Virus record (IMG/VR): IMGVR_UViG_3300031952_000160
Coordinates: 1 to 22,722 of that record
Direction: 5' to 3' (one strand)
Origin: a virus
Length of the DNA: 22,722 nucleotides
Shown here: positions 6,732-14,970 of the stretch, one piece after another
Numbering within the stretch: the stretch's first letter is position 1
Layout of the letters: the number at the start of each line of letters is the position of its first letter
Program-made: the position numbers and the translations under genes
Notes under the pieces: generated by a model
Databases searched by the model: none
Told to the model about the DNA's origin: nothing
What the model saw: only the letters and a program-made list of their open reading frames with translations

Positions 6732-9173
6732 TTACATTGGTTGTTCTTGCATTTGTTCTTGTTCCATCTCTGCTCCTTCTGGTTGCGCTTGCTCCTCTTG
6801 CATTTGCTGTCCCTCTTGTTCTGCTCCTTCTTCCTGCGGCTGTCCTTCTTGCATTTGTTGCTGTTGTGCCATTTGCGCCTGCATTATATCTTCTGCGTTT
6901 ATGTTTTCAGAAAACAATGGCATTGCTATATTTTGCAAAATTTCCGCTTCTAATGGTTTAAGCTCTGCTGGTACAGCCATTCCTTTTTGATAAATACCAA
7001 ACAACCCCGCTACCATTGACTTCTTTAATTCGTTTGTTGTTTCTGCATCGCTTATTCTTTTCTTTATTTCCAATTCCATTTCAAGCGACTTTCTTCTTTC
7101 TTGCTCCGCCATTTGCGCCGATTGCATTTGACCTTGTATTGTCATTTGCTGATTTTGCATAGCTTGAGCTTGAAGCGTTTCTTGCATTTTCTTCATTGAT
7201 ATTCTGTAGTATTCCTCTGCAAGTTTAACGTCCTCTTTGGCTATTCTTATTATTTTAAAAGTATCTAAGAACATTGCCAATTGCGGATTGGAAGCAAGTG
7301 CTTGGTTCATTTTTTGATCAAGCATCATTATCTCTTGTCCGGTAGGCAATAACTTAACATCTGTGTTAAAAATCCTAGATTTAACTTCGTCTGCTCCAAT
7401 TATATGCCTATATGCTTGTGATCCATAAGTTACAGATGTATTTAATAAGCAAGATATTTTTCTTGCTGTTTGTTTCATACAATCCACATATGCGTTGTAC
7501 ATATAATCTGTAGCGTTTGCGGCTACCTGTTGTGCTGTATCTATATTCCCGGTTGTTACTCTTGGTTGAAGGGCTTGATTAGCCATATTTGGATCTTCTC
7601 CAAGCTCGTCTTTTAATACAGAATAATGAAACTGGTATAGCTGAATCAAACCTTGCATTTGTGGCAAAAAACCAGAGTTTGCAAGTTCTGTTATCGGCAC
7701 TGGCACTTGGTTTCCTTCGTCATCTTTACCTCTGTAATAAAGCGTACCCGTTTGGTCATACAGCTTCATTACGTCTATCGTCTTGTTGGCATCGCCTAAT
7801 CCATAATCAATTGATTGAAGCGCGTCCCAATTTATCAAAGCTCCTGTTGGTCTCATTTTAGCAACAAGCTGTTGCATTTTTAACCGGGCTAATATCATTT
7901 GGTCTGCTGGCTCTTCTATTTTTTCCGGTACAGCAAGGTTGGTTAGTGAGTAGTTTTGATACATGTAAAAAGAATAAGAAAACTCTGCGTTTCCTGTTTC
8001 TTTTGGATCTTGCGGACGTATCATATTTCTCTTCAATCCCCACTCAAGCATTATCTGCTTTACTCTTACCATTACACCACGATAAATATTCCAATTTGTT
8101 TCATCTATTACCTCTTCGTTTTCCGCTTGCTTTTCGTCTCTTCCCTTTTTTAATATTGTGCTTTTATTCTTCTTGGTTGTTACTGCTGTGTACGAATTTG
8201 TATCTACTGTTTTTATTTCAAAATCAAGTACATCTACATTCCATTCGTCATAGGGCCTAAATGCTGTTATATTCCAGTTCACATCCCAGCGTAATTTATC
8301 ATTGTATTGGAAATCTTTTGCGGTTGCAGATATGTCCCAAAGTTCTTGTTCGGTTAGTGTACCTCCAAACTCTTTGCCATACTTTCTTCTAAGCTCACTT
8401 ATCTTCATTGACTTAACCTGTCCGCGCCAAGTTGTATCTCTCAAATCCGGATATTCGCTGTATGAATATAGCGCATTTTCTGGCTTTACATAATCAACAT
8501 GAATTACCCCTTGTTCGTCCATCCAAGTATATGTTCCAACAAATCCGACTTCGGCGCTATCGTGTAGCATTTTTTCTTTAAGAACATCAAACCAGCCTCC
8601 TGCTTGTAGTATATCATTACATGCAAGCTCGTATAATATTTCTTCTGGAAGCCTTTGGAATTGCTTAACCCATAGATTAAGATCGTCTCTAGTTTCAGGT
8701 ATTTCTCTATCAGGAGTTACCTTCATTCCGCTTTCCTGTTCAAGCCTAGCAAGATACTCTCTATTTGTAATTAAAAATTCAAGCTCTTTGTATTCTTGTA
8801 ACTTATCGTCTTGTGATAAATTATCTACCGCGGTTATTTGAATTTTCTCATTTCTATTCATCCACCTGCCCACTAATCCAGAAATAATTCTATTTACAAT
8901 TCTTATTGATTGCCAATTAATATTTGCGTAGTTTACCTTTCCGTTAAAATCAAGCAAGTCCTGAAACTTGCCCATATTTATTCTTCCGTTGGCAGAATTT
9001 CTGTTTAATTTGTAGCGATTGTTTCTTGTCCAGTAATAAGAAGTAATTCCTCCGCCGATAGTAGTATCAATATATTGAGCTATTTTTAAACCATATTCTT
9101 TTTGCGATTTATCCTTTATAGACAAATCGTTTAGTTGAAAATCCTTTAATATCGTTGCAGATTTTTCCATCAT
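6732..9173 (-). CDS. Portal protein
   Basis: The 813-residue protein is the size of large portal proteins, the dodecameric ring at the head vertex through which DNA is packed. It lies directly after the large terminase gene. The N-terminal two thirds are mixed alpha/beta with many Trp/Tyr (YYWTRNNRYKLNRNSANGR near 41-60). Residues ~490-680 are helical with a Gln/Met-rich coiled segment (MKKMQETLQAQAMQNQQM), as in the portal stem/crown region. The last ~57 residues are a low-complexity Met/Gln/Glu/Pro tail. The start used is the first of two adjacent ATGs. A promoter-like TATATTTG lies about 20 bases upstream. The call rests on position, length and overall layout. Confidence 0.85.
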   Translation of the reverse strand: MMEKSATILKDFQLNDLSIKDKSQKEYGLKIAQYIDTTIGGGITSYYWTRNNRYKLNRNSANGRINMGKFQDLLDFNGKVNYANINWQSIRIVNRIISGLVGRWMNRNEKIQITAVDNLSQDDKLQEYKELEFLITNREYLARLEQESGMKVTPDREIPETRDDLNLWVKQFQRLPEEILYELACNDILQAGGWFDVLKEKMLHDSAEVGFVGTYTWMDEQGVIHVDYVKPENALYSYSEYPDLRDTTWRGQVKSMKISELRRKYGKEFGGTLTEQELWDISATAKDFQYNDKLRWDVNWNITAFRPYDEWNVDVLDFEIKTVDTNSYTAVTTKKNKSTILKKGRDEKQAENEEVIDETNWNIYRGVMVRVKQIMLEWGLKRNMIRPQDPKETGNAEFSYSFYMYQNYSLTNLAVPEKIEEPADQMILARLKMQQLVAKMRPTGALINWDALQSIDYGLGDANKTIDVMKLYDQTGTLYYRGKDDEGNQVPVPITELANSGFLPQMQGLIQLYQFHYSVLKDELGEDPNMANQALQPRVTTGNIDTAQQVAANATDYMYNAYVDCMKQTARKISCLLNTSVTYGSQAYRHIIGADEVKSRIFNTDVKLLPTGQEIMMLDQKMNQALASNPQLAMFLDTFKIIRIAKEDVKLAEEYYRISMKKMQETLQAQAMQNQQMTIQGQMQSAQMAEQERRKSLEMELEIKKRISDAETTNELKKSMVAGLFGIYQKGMAVPAELKPLEAEILQNIAMPLFSENINAEDIMQAQMAQQQQMQEGQPQEEGAEQEGQQMQEEQAQPEGAEMEQEQMQEQPM

Positions 9174-9191
9174 GGTAGACCTTCTTTATGC

Positions 9192-9199
9192 CAAATATA
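9192..9199 (-). promoter_or_regulatory. Putative -7 promoter element upstream of portal
   Basis: In the 83-base gap between terminase and portal genes the minus strand reads TATATTTG, a perfect match to the Bacteroidota -7 element TAnnTTTG, about 18 bases before the portal start. No TTTG lies at the expected -33 distance; the area is only T-rich. It may be a weak or activated internal promoter giving extra transcription of the capsid genes. Confidence 0.4.
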
Positions 9200-9256
9200 T
9201 CATTTTTTTATTGAAAAAATATTTTTTTAAATGGCTTTGGTTTAAATATTTATTTT

Positions 9257-11314
9257 TTATGCCTGAAAAACCCGGATTAACGGTGTTGTTACTTTTCTTT
9301 CTGGTGGCTGTTGCTCCAAGCTGCTAACCAGTGTAATCATTGCGCTTACCGTCTTATCCGATGGCGTTCTTTTATATGGCTTGAATTTAAGCAAGTCCTC
9401 CAATAAATCTTCGTAAGATATTTTTTCGCAATGGTGTTCGATGTATGTTATCATAGCATCGTTTTGTTTTGTCAATGCAAATGGTGTAGTAGGGAATCCG
9501 AAATGCCTATCAACGTTTTGGTTTCTTAATTTTATTGGATCGATCGTGTTTTTGGGGAATCTTCCAAGATAATTAACCCTTCCTCTGTTTTTAAAATAAG
9601 TATAATAATCGTCCGAAACAAACTCAAAATAAACAGGGAAACTCATGTACTCTGAACAAAGAAGTATTTGGTCGTACATATCTTCTTTTTCGTTTGGTCT
9701 ACCGTAAATATGTCCTCCAAAAAGCCCTGTATTTTCCGGGTCATTCATATCGTACTTTATAAAAAACCACCCAGACAATTTTGATCCATATTCTTTTCCG
9801 CCCTGCGTGTTGGAATATCCATCCACCCCAATAACGCCAACGTTTGCTCTTGTTGGCATCCTAACGTTTCCGTTCATTTTGAATTTATTGTCATGCCCCA
9901 CTGGTGGCAATACTAATACCTTCCAATATAATTCTGTTTTATTTGGGTCTACATCTCTCCATCTAACTCTCTGCGTTTCTAGGTCTCTGTAAAAATTTAA
10001 ATACCTAAATGTGGTAACTGGGTTATTTCTTAGGTAAGCGATTTGCGCATTAATGTTTTGAACATTAAAAATACAATCATCGCCGTCATTACTAAACGCT
10101 TCTTCAATAGTTCTAGCTTCCTTCTTAATCCTTTTTGATAAAGACCTTGCATTGTGCTTTACTGATTCCCTATCTCCAAGAATTTCTTTTACAGTTTTTG
10201 CTACATCGGGAAATCCATACAAATCAAAATTCTTTGCCCTGTCAGCAGTCATAAAGAAACGATATAAACCACTTGCTGTTCTTCCGTTTTCTTGTTTGTT
10301 TAACTGGTCGCTATCGTCCCAAAGATTTTTTGCTGCATCTTGTATTCCGTCTCTTTCTGTTTCTAGTTTCTCTACTGTGCTACTGTATAGCGCTTTACCA
10401 ATAATTCGTCCTTCATCATCAAGCAAGCAATAACGAATAACTTCATGCCTATCATAGATATTTACTTCGGTTGTTTTTGCCCACTCGTCCGAAAAGTATC
10501 TATGCAGCTTCTGTCCATCATAAGCAATGGTATCGGCACTTTGAAAATCAATCATTGACCCTAATTCATCCTTGTCAATATTATCTTCTGCTTTTTTACC
10601 TCTTACGTTAGTTTGCTGGAATCTAATTTCTGATTTTGGAGTAACACCCAAACTCATATCGTATTCGGGCCTGAAAAATCTTGGCAACTTTTTAAATGGA
10701 GATATTACGGCTTTGGCAAAAACTTTTTTAGCATCTGCTCCAGTTTTTGACTGGATACCGCCATTGGTCATTCTTGTCCTTGTAATGTAATCGTACAAAA
10801 ACATACCACCCCTGTACGTTTTACCAAATCTTCTTTTAGTAATCTCCAACATGCCCATACAATCGGTATCTTCCTCTACATACTTCAAAAAATAAAAATA
10901 CTCCAAATCTGGTTGCCTAAATCTTGGGTATCCAATATCAATTTGAAACCATTGCATGTACATATAGTGAGAGCCGGTGATATACGTTGGCTTCCCATTA
11001 TTCATAAACCAAAACCCATTCAATCTTCTGTCCCACTCTTGTTGTTTATATCGCTCTAGCTGGTCATCATAAAATGGCGGGTCGTCTTCTTTTCTTTTCT
11101 TATCGTAAGCATCTTCTTTTTTAAGTACATCTTTGTACCAGCTAGGCAAAGGAGTTCTTTCCCAGTATTGATCTTCTGGCTTATTTGACCTTTTATAAAT
11201 TTCTCGGCTTTCAAGTTTTCTAGTAGCTAAATTAAAAACATACCCTTGTGGGGGTATGTTACAAATTAAGCCCTGAATATCTATTGAAGTGCCGCCTTCT
11301 ATTTTATTAAACAT
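9257..11314 (-). CDS. Terminase large subunit (packaging ATPase/nuclease)
   Basis: The 685-residue protein powers DNA translocation into the procapsid and cuts the concatemer. The ATPase domain has a Walker A of the terminase type at residues 159-166 (TKRRFGKT) and a Walker B at 273-277 (YFSDE, with D276 and E277). The nuclease domain has the RNase H-like acidic residues: D498 in VIGVDGY, an acidic cluster near 564-569 (FEFVSDD), and D653 in PSDKTVSAMI. The N-terminus (~1-120) is a longer extension with many charged and aromatic residues. Its ATG overlaps the end of the preceding small gene by 8 bases, and the portal gene follows. Motifs, length and order agree; this is the safest virion call in the window. 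Confidence 0.93.
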   Translation of the reverse strand: MFNKIEGGTSIDIQGLICNIPPQGYVFNLATRKLESREIYKRSNKPEDQYWERTPLPSWYKDVLKKEDAYDKKRKEDDPPFYDDQLERYKQQEWDRRLNGFWFMNNGKPTYITGSHYMYMQWFQIDIGYPRFRQPDLEYFYFLKYVEEDTDCMGMLEITKRRFGKTYRGGMFLYDYITRTRMTNGGIQSKTGADAKKVFAKAVISPFKKLPRFFRPEYDMSLGVTPKSEIRFQQTNVRGKKAEDNIDKDELGSMIDFQSADTIAYDGQKLHRYFSDEWAKTTEVNIYDRHEVIRYCLLDDEGRIIGKALYSSTVEKLETERDGIQDAAKNLWDDSDQLNKQENGRTASGLYRFFMTADRAKNFDLYGFPDVAKTVKEILGDRESVKHNARSLSKRIKKEARTIEEAFSNDGDDCIFNVQNINAQIAYLRNNPVTTFRYLNFYRDLETQRVRWRDVDPNKTELYWKVLVLPPVGHDNKFKMNGNVRMPTRANVGVIGVDGYSNTQGGKEYGSKLSGWFFIKYDMNDPENTGLFGGHIYGRPNEKEDMYDQILLCSEYMSFPVYFEFVSDDYYTYFKNRGRVNYLGRFPKNTIDPIKLRNQNVDRHFGFPTTPFALTKQNDAMITYIEHHCEKISYEDLLEDLLKFKPYKRTPSDKTVSAMITLVSSLEQQPPERKVTTPLIRVFQA

Positions 11315-11651
11315 CTTGCGATTTATTGTCTCCTAATTGGTTTGCTATGCTTTCTGGTGTTGTTATTAACTGCCTTTTCTTTACGTCTTTCTCTTCATCA
11401 CCAGTAATGCCTATTGCCATAGCAAGTCCAGTAATAGCCGTAGTAATGCTGGTAGCATCATTCCAAATTATTTTCATTCTCTCAAAAGTTTTATCTTTTG
11501 CATCAGATAAGTCTAATGATCTCAAGCTTGTATTGTTTAAAATATCAGCCATCTCATTAGCTTTCCGATTTAAAGAATAATATAATTTGGCTGGGCCGTT
11601 TTGCTCATAAAGACCCAGCCTAATTTTAAAATCTTCAATATTTTCCGACAT
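11307..11651 (-). CDS. Small helical protein, candidate terminase small subunit
   Basis: This 114-residue protein appears mostly helical: a charged N-terminal half (KANEMADILNNTSLRSLDL), then a hydrophobic helix near 67-82 (ATSITTAITGLAMAIGI), then a charged tail. It overlaps the start of the large terminase gene by 8 bases, the place where the small terminase subunit is usually encoded. I see no clear helix-turn-helix, so the role as the DNA-recognising subunit is only suggested by position. It could also be an unrelated helper protein. Confidence 0.45.
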   Translation of the reverse strand: MSENIEDFKIRLGLYEQNGPAKLYYSLNRKANEMADILNNTSLRSLDLSDAKDKTFERMKIIWNDATSITTAITGLAMAIGITGDEEKDVKKRQLITTPESIANQLGDNKSQDV

Positions 11652-11654
11652 ATT

Positions 11655-12359
11655 TTATTGTACCGTTTTTACTTTTATTTTGTCTCCTGTTCCTTTAACT
11701 GCTTCTATAACCTTATTTACCGATTCTTGACCGTTTGGCATACTAGTAGTTGTTGTTTCGGTAACTTTTCTACCCGGTGTTACTCCGTATTGAGTATCAT
11801 ATTGGGGTTTTAATGTTGCATAATATTGCGCAATTTTTGCAACTGCATCGTCTTCATAGGTTGATCCGCCTACTTTTCTATTTGCAAACATATTTAAATA
11901 CTCTGGCGAATTAAAAATACTTTTTTCTCCTAAAATTCTTTTCCTTTGAACTGGGTCGTTAAATATTGCTCTAATATTAGCTGTTGCGTTTTTAGGATCA
12001 ACATTACCCTTTTGTAATAAATCAACAACATTGTTAATTGACAAATCTAAAGCTTGGGGCGCATCTTGAACTACCGAAAATTTTGCTTTTTCTGTATTTA
12101 CATAAGCATCGTTATTGTTTGTTTTCATTAAATCATTAATAAATAAACCAGAAGAACTTAGCTTTTTAGTTACATTTCCTTGATTTTGCGTGTTCGCATA
12201 TTCGCTTAATGTAGGTACTGTACCTGTTGTGGTTGTCTGCCTATCTGCATGTCCCGGTGTTGTTGGAGTAACAGTTGTTGTTGTTGTTGGCGTTGTTGTT
12301 GGCGTTTCGGTTGTTTTTTGAGCTGTTACCGTTTTTTTCGCCTTGTTTATTTCTCCCAT
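11655..12359 (-). CDS. Thr-rich protein of unknown function
   Basis: The 234-residue protein begins with a basic N-terminus and a Thr/Pro low-complexity stretch (~8-45, TETPTTTPTTTTTVTPTT), encoded by ACN codons that form short triplet repeats. The rest looks folded and helical (~75-190). A second Thr-rich patch (VTETTTTSMPNG) lies near 200 before a basic C-terminus (KIKVKTVQ). There is no signal peptide. The start follows a T/A-rich leader 10 bases after the upstream gene's end. It could be an internal or minor virion protein, or a packaging helper. I do not recognise it. Confidence 0.45.
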   Translation of the reverse strand: MGEINKAKKTVTAQKTTETPTTTPTTTTTVTPTTPGHADRQTTTTGTVPTLSEYANTQNQGNVTKKLSSSGLFINDLMKTNNNDAYVNTEKAKFSVVQDAPQALDLSINNVVDLLQKGNVDPKNATANIRAIFNDPVQRKRILGEKSIFNSPEYLNMFANRKVGGSTYEDDAVAKIAQYYATLKPQYDTQYGVTPGRKVTETTTTSMPNGQESVNKVIEAVKGTGDKIKVKTVQ

Positions 12360-12369
12360 TTTTTATTTT

Positions 12370-13176
12370 TTAAGGTTTAAAAATAATACTTTTTGCATCA
12401 TTTGATGAAATTCCTACTAATAATTCTCCTTTTTTTACCATTGATGTAAGACCGGTATCTATTCCAACTATCTCTTCTCTTTCGTTTGTTTCATTTTCAA
12501 AATGCCGGCATCTAATAACTCTTTGCTCAACTCCATTGCTACCCATAAAAATTATTTCGTAATCACAAGCTTTCAACGTGTGAACTACTTTTCCTTTTAA
12601 ATTTCCGGATGTAATATACAAAACATTTGGAATTAATTTATGTTCTACTCCGACCAACACGCCTTTGTACTCTTCAAAAACTCTTAATGCAGTTGCAAAG
12701 TTTTCTAATGGAAGCCATTCGTTATTTTCGTTTTTCCAAATATAACACTGTTCTTTTGGTATTGAATAATATTTTACATCTGTAATGTTTTCATTAAAAT
12801 CAAATATTTTATTTGAATCAATAATAGCGTTTGGGTGTATTAATATTTCAGCTCCAATTGTAATTCCTTCACCACTTATAACATAAGCGTTTACTGGTTC
12901 TGTTTCTCTTCTGTTTAAATTATTGAATTGTCTAGCTATGTGGATTTTAGAGCCATCTCCAAAAGTGTGAGAGTTTTTTGCTTCAGTATCTATTGAGATA
13001 ATAACACGTCCGTTAGTGTGCTTTAATTCTACCTTTTCTTTTAGTTTTTCAACACTGATTTCCCTTATTTTATTTGCATGTTGATTTATCTTTCGTTGCT
13101 TCCTTCTCTCTATTTGAGATATTTCAGAAGCGGTTAAAGGAGCGGTTTCAATTAAATCAAAATACTTTTTATTCAT
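12370..13176 (-). CDS. Putative GroES-like co-chaperonin with C-terminal extension
   Basis: The 268-residue protein has a charged helical N-terminus (~15-50) and then a stretch that lines up by eye with chaperonin-10/GroES: GRVIISID (56-63, compare DRVLVKRLE), a Gly-containing loop at ~66-86 in the place of the mobile loop, VNAYVISGEGI (95-105, compare GEVVAVG), and IGAEILIHPNA (107-117, compare VGDTVLFNKY). A second region (~170-268; VLYITSGNLKGKVVHTLKACD) is extra. Phage co-chaperonins such as T4 gp31 replace GroES so that host GroEL can fold the capsid protein. That would fit a gene at the head of the virion operon. The identification is from pattern only; an unrelated beta-barrel protein is possible. 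The last codons of the upstream gene overlap it by 8 bases. Confidence 0.5.
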   Translation of the reverse strand: MNKKYFDLIETAPLTASEISQIERRKQRKINQHANKIREISVEKLKEKVELKHTNGRVIISIDTEAKNSHTFGDGSKIHIARQFNNLNRRETEPVNAYVISGEGITIGAEILIHPNAIIDSNKIFDFNENITDVKYYSIPKEQCYIWKNENNEWLPLENFATALRVFEEYKGVLVGVEHKLIPNVLYITSGNLKGKVVHTLKACDYEIIFMGSNGVEQRVIRCRHFENETNEREEIVGIDTGLTSMVKKGELLVGISSNDAKSIIFKP

Positions 13177-13378
13177 GTTTACCTTTTTTTATTCCGTATG
13201 TTTCGTTATGCCATATTTTAATCTGGTCTGTAGTGAAGTGTCTTACTTGTCCTGTTTCAGTCAATATGCAAGTAACTTCATCGTTTTCTAGAAACCCATT
13301 TGATTTTACATACCAAATATAAGCATTTCCTAATGGTGTTACGCAAGATATGGGATTTTTTAATTCAAAAATGTTCAT
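13169..13378 (-). CDS. Small conserved phage protein of unknown function
   Basis: This 69-residue protein is probably a small beta fold: several strand-like segments (AYIWYVKSN, EVTCILTETGQVRHFTTDQI) and a basic C-terminus (YGIKKGKHE). I recall similar short proteins with an RHFTTDQIKI motif from Bacteroidota phages, without known function. It is the first gene of the minus-strand virion operon, and its stop overlaps the next gene by 8 bases. The leader upstream is AT-rich and I find no consensus promoter in it. Confidence 0.55.
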   Translation of the reverse strand: MNIFELKNPISCVTPLGNAYIWYVKSNGFLENDEVTCILTETGQVRHFTTDQIKIWHNETYGIKKGKHE

Positions 13379-13442
13379 TTTTATTTAAAATTACATTATT
13401 TTTACTTCGTTAATTTATTTTTAGCTAAAAAAAACAAACAAA

Positions 13443-13685
13443 ATGGCAAATTTAATTTCTGTAACTGTTTTTGGTTCAAATCAAAACGATTGGAATAAAA
13501 CTTCCGGTGTTGTTTTGGCTTTTCCAACTCAAGGTATTATGTTAGAAACAATACCTTCAACTGTTTATTCTGGCACTGCTTGTGTTACTGCTGTAAAGTT
13601 ATTACCTTATGGCCCAAGTCCAATGCAACCGGTTTATTACACTAATGCTACTGTAGCTAGTTTAATAACATTGGCTAATGCTTAG
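13443..13685 (+). CDS. Isolated plus-strand small protein of unknown function
   Basis: The 80-residue protein has no charged clusters, few Lys/Glu, and many Val, Thr, Ala and Pro (FGSNQNDWNKTSGVVLAFPTQG), like small secreted or virion proteins, but no signal peptide. It is the only plus-strand gene between the minus virion operon and another minus-strand group, and a strong terminator follows it, so it is an independent transcription unit. The A-rich leader (AAAAAAAACAAACAAA) directly before the ATG is typical of high translation in Bacteroidota. I find no exact promoter consensus in the 64-base gap upstream. Lone genes of this type can be late additions (morons) or highly expressed virion parts; I cannot tell which. 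Confidence 0.55.
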   Translation: MANLISVTVFGSNQNDWNKTSGVVLAFPTQGIMLETIPSTVYSGTACVTAVKLLPYGPSPMQPVYYTNATVASLITLANA

Positions 13686-13704
13686 TTTTAGTTTTAATGA
13701 AACT

Positions 13705-13734
13705 AAAAAGCCTCCTATTTTCAGGGGGCTTTTT
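13705..13734. terminator. Strong, probably bidirectional intrinsic terminator
   Basis: An 11-bp stem (AAAAAGCCTCC / GGGGGCTTTTT with one T-G pair) closes an 8-base loop, 19 bases past the stop of the plus-strand gene. T-runs are available on both strands because the stem itself ends in A5/T5. It ends the plus-strand gene and also lies exactly at the end of the minus-strand Cys-rich gene (stop at 13733), so it separates that group from the virion operon. Confidence 0.85.
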
Positions 13735-13960
13735 AATTTTCTTTATTCCAAAAATTTTCAAACGTCTGCCATCTTTTTTTATAAATAATTATTGGCTGTT
13801 CGCTTAATGGACACTCTTTCGGAGTTATTGGATTTTCGTAATTATCGCTTTCTATCAACAATACTTTTTCATCAAACTTTGGGTGTGCGCAATAAAAATC
13901 TAGTTTAAGGCTAATATTACACAAAGGACAATCCGAGCATCCATCAACTTTTAATTGCAT
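13733..13960 (-). CDS. Small Cys-rich, probably zinc-binding protein
   Basis: The 75-residue protein has Cys at 8, 11, 14, 24 and 50 plus His26 (DGCSDCPLCN, YCAHP, PKECPL). This is a metal-binding layout I recall in small phage proteins ending in a TP..CPL motif, of unknown role. A Trp-containing C-terminus follows (WQTFENFWN). The ATG is inside the end of the preceding short gene (17-base overlap). The stop lies in the bidirectional terminator. Confidence 0.55.
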   Translation of the reverse strand: MQLKVDGCSDCPLCNISLKLDFYCAHPKFDEKVLLIESDNYENPITPKECPLSEQPIIIYKKRWQTFENFWNKEN

Positions 13961-14117
13961 TTTTTAAAATTTCTTTTATTTTATTTATTTCGGGATAAAA
14001 AACATAAGGAATTGGATTTATTTTTTTCCAATCCCTTATGTAAATATAGATTTTATTTAAATCAGGATTAGGCGTTTCAATAGTAATGTTTTGAATTACT
14101 TTCTTTTTTGGTTTCAA
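13944..14117 (-). CDS. Short TTG-start protein of unknown function
   Basis: A 57-codon frame starts with TTG immediately after the TAA of the winged-helix gene (TAATTG) and ends with TGA inside the start of the Cys-rich gene. There is no in-frame ATG, so simple gene finders miss it. The product is basic, with KPKKK near the N-terminus, then IYIYIRDWKKINPIPYVFY and a helical end. The clean fit between two genes, without gap, and the plausible amino-acid composition support it. It may be conserved with its neighbours; I do not recognise it. Confidence 0.5.
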   Translation of the reverse strand: MKPKKKVIQNITIETPNPDLNKIYIYIRDWKKINPIPYVFYPEINKIKEILKNAIKS

Positions 14118-14393
14118 TTAATATTTTTTTATTAATTGGTACACAAATGCGTTTCTTCCTGATTTTGTTTTTCTTTTTTCGCCCGGTTTGAAAATAATAT
14201 TATTTCGTTCAAGTTCCGACATTCTTCTTGATGATCTGTTTTTATCATCCCAATTTAAATAAAAAGAAATTTCTTCTGCCGTTGCTTTGTCTAACATAAG
14301 TAGCGCTTTTAGTATATCGCCATGTTGATTAGATAGTAATCCGGTTGTCATACTTTCGTATGCTTCTAATGATGTTTCTGGAAAATTTTTCAT
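14118..14393 (-). CDS. Winged-helix DNA-binding protein
   Basis: The 91-residue protein has a clear winged-helix layout: helix 1 (GDILKALLMLDKA, 25-37), helix 2 (TAEEISFYLNW, 38-48), recognition helix with Arg/Ser (KNRSSRRMSELERN, 51-64) and a wing (IIFKPGEKRKTKSGRNAFVYQL, 66-87; basic). This pattern, ending in a 'GR.a.vY.l' strand, is common in small phage regulators. It probably binds DNA to control this switch region or the virion operon. It is one base downstream of the secreted-protein gene and followed directly by the TTG-start gene. Confidence 0.7.
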   Translation of the reverse strand: MKNFPETSLEAYESMTTGLLSNQHGDILKALLMLDKATAEEISFYLNWDDKNRSSRRMSELERNNIIFKPGEKRKTKSGRNAFVYQLIKKY

Positions 14394-14394
14394 A

Positions 14395-14880
14395 TTATTT
14401 TTCGTATTTAAGTTTAGGTAATGTTGCTACTAAATAATTTATTGCATTATCGTCTAAAGACACTACTTTAGAAATGTTAAAGTAAACAACTGTGTCTAAA
14501 TTAGTATAAACAGCAGTATTTTTATGTTCAACTGTATCTGTTGCAAAAATAAAACGGCAATTTTGGCCTTCTTTACCTAAATTTTCATTTTTACAAAAAA
14601 GAATTATAAACTTAGATTCATTTAAAGTAAATTGTTCTAAATAACCTATTGATGTAAGATTAATTGTAAGCCCATTTTTATCATAAAGAAAAATGGTGTC
14701 TTTTGTAAATAAAAAATCCACATCATAATTATTTACATAATCATAATGAACAGTATCAACACCTTCTCCATATTTACCTAATTTGTGATAATCGCTTCTC
14801 ATAGCAAGTACACTTGGTAATTGAGAAAAACAAAAACTAGACGTTAGCAATAATGCTAAAAACATTTTTACTTTTTTCAT
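14395..14880 (-). CDS. Secreted protein of unknown function (accessory)
   Basis: The 161-residue protein has a Sec signal peptide: basic KKVK at 2-5, a hydrophobic core (MFLALLLTSS), and a likely cut near residue 19-20 (FCFSQ). No lipobox is present. The mature part is beta-rich, with repeated Thr-Val/Asp strands (DTVHYDYVNN, FIFATDTVEHK). It looks like a host-type exported protein and not a phage structural protein, so it may be a moron that alters the host cell envelope or the infected cell's surface. It is the first gene behind the minus-strand promoter at 14918-14948. Confidence 0.6.
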   Translation of the reverse strand: MKKVKMFLALLLTSSFCFSQLPSVLAMRSDYHKLGKYGEGVDTVHYDYVNNYDVDFLFTKDTIFLYDKNGLTINLTSIGYLEQFTLNESKFIILFCKNENLGKEGQNCRFIFATDTVEHKNTAVYTNLDTVVYFNISKVVSLDDNAINYLVATLPKLKYEK

Positions 14881-14917
14881 AATTAAAAAATTTTAAGGTT
14901 AAAAATAAAGTTCAATG

Positions 14918-14948
14918 TAAAGCTACAAAACATTTTTTTATTTACAAA
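14918..14948 (-). promoter_or_regulatory. Bacteroidota-type promoter for the minus-strand group
   Basis: On the minus strand TTTG (14948-14945) is followed after exactly 19 bases by TAGCTTTA (14925-14918). The consensus is TTTG-N19-TAnnTTTG; one base differs. The start codon of the secreted-protein gene is 38 bases further on. It is back-to-back with the plus-strand promoter at 14971-15001. Confidence 0.65.
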
Positions 14949-14970
14949 ATATTTCTTTTAAAAAATAAAT

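Noticed and set aside
6615-6961. Plus-strand Leu-rich frames opposite the portal gene's tail
   Set aside because: They are the antisense of Gln/Glu codons in the low-complexity portal tail and give unnatural Leu-runs.
13379-13442. Promoter in the 64-base gap between the virion operon and the plus-strand gene
   Set aside because: Only elements with one or more mismatches and no TTTG at the right distance were found on either strand, so I do not list a promoter here.
14395-14880. Lipoprotein call for the secreted protein
   Set aside because: The Cys near the end of the signal peptide is preceded by SSF, not by a lipobox Gly/Ala/Ser at -1.
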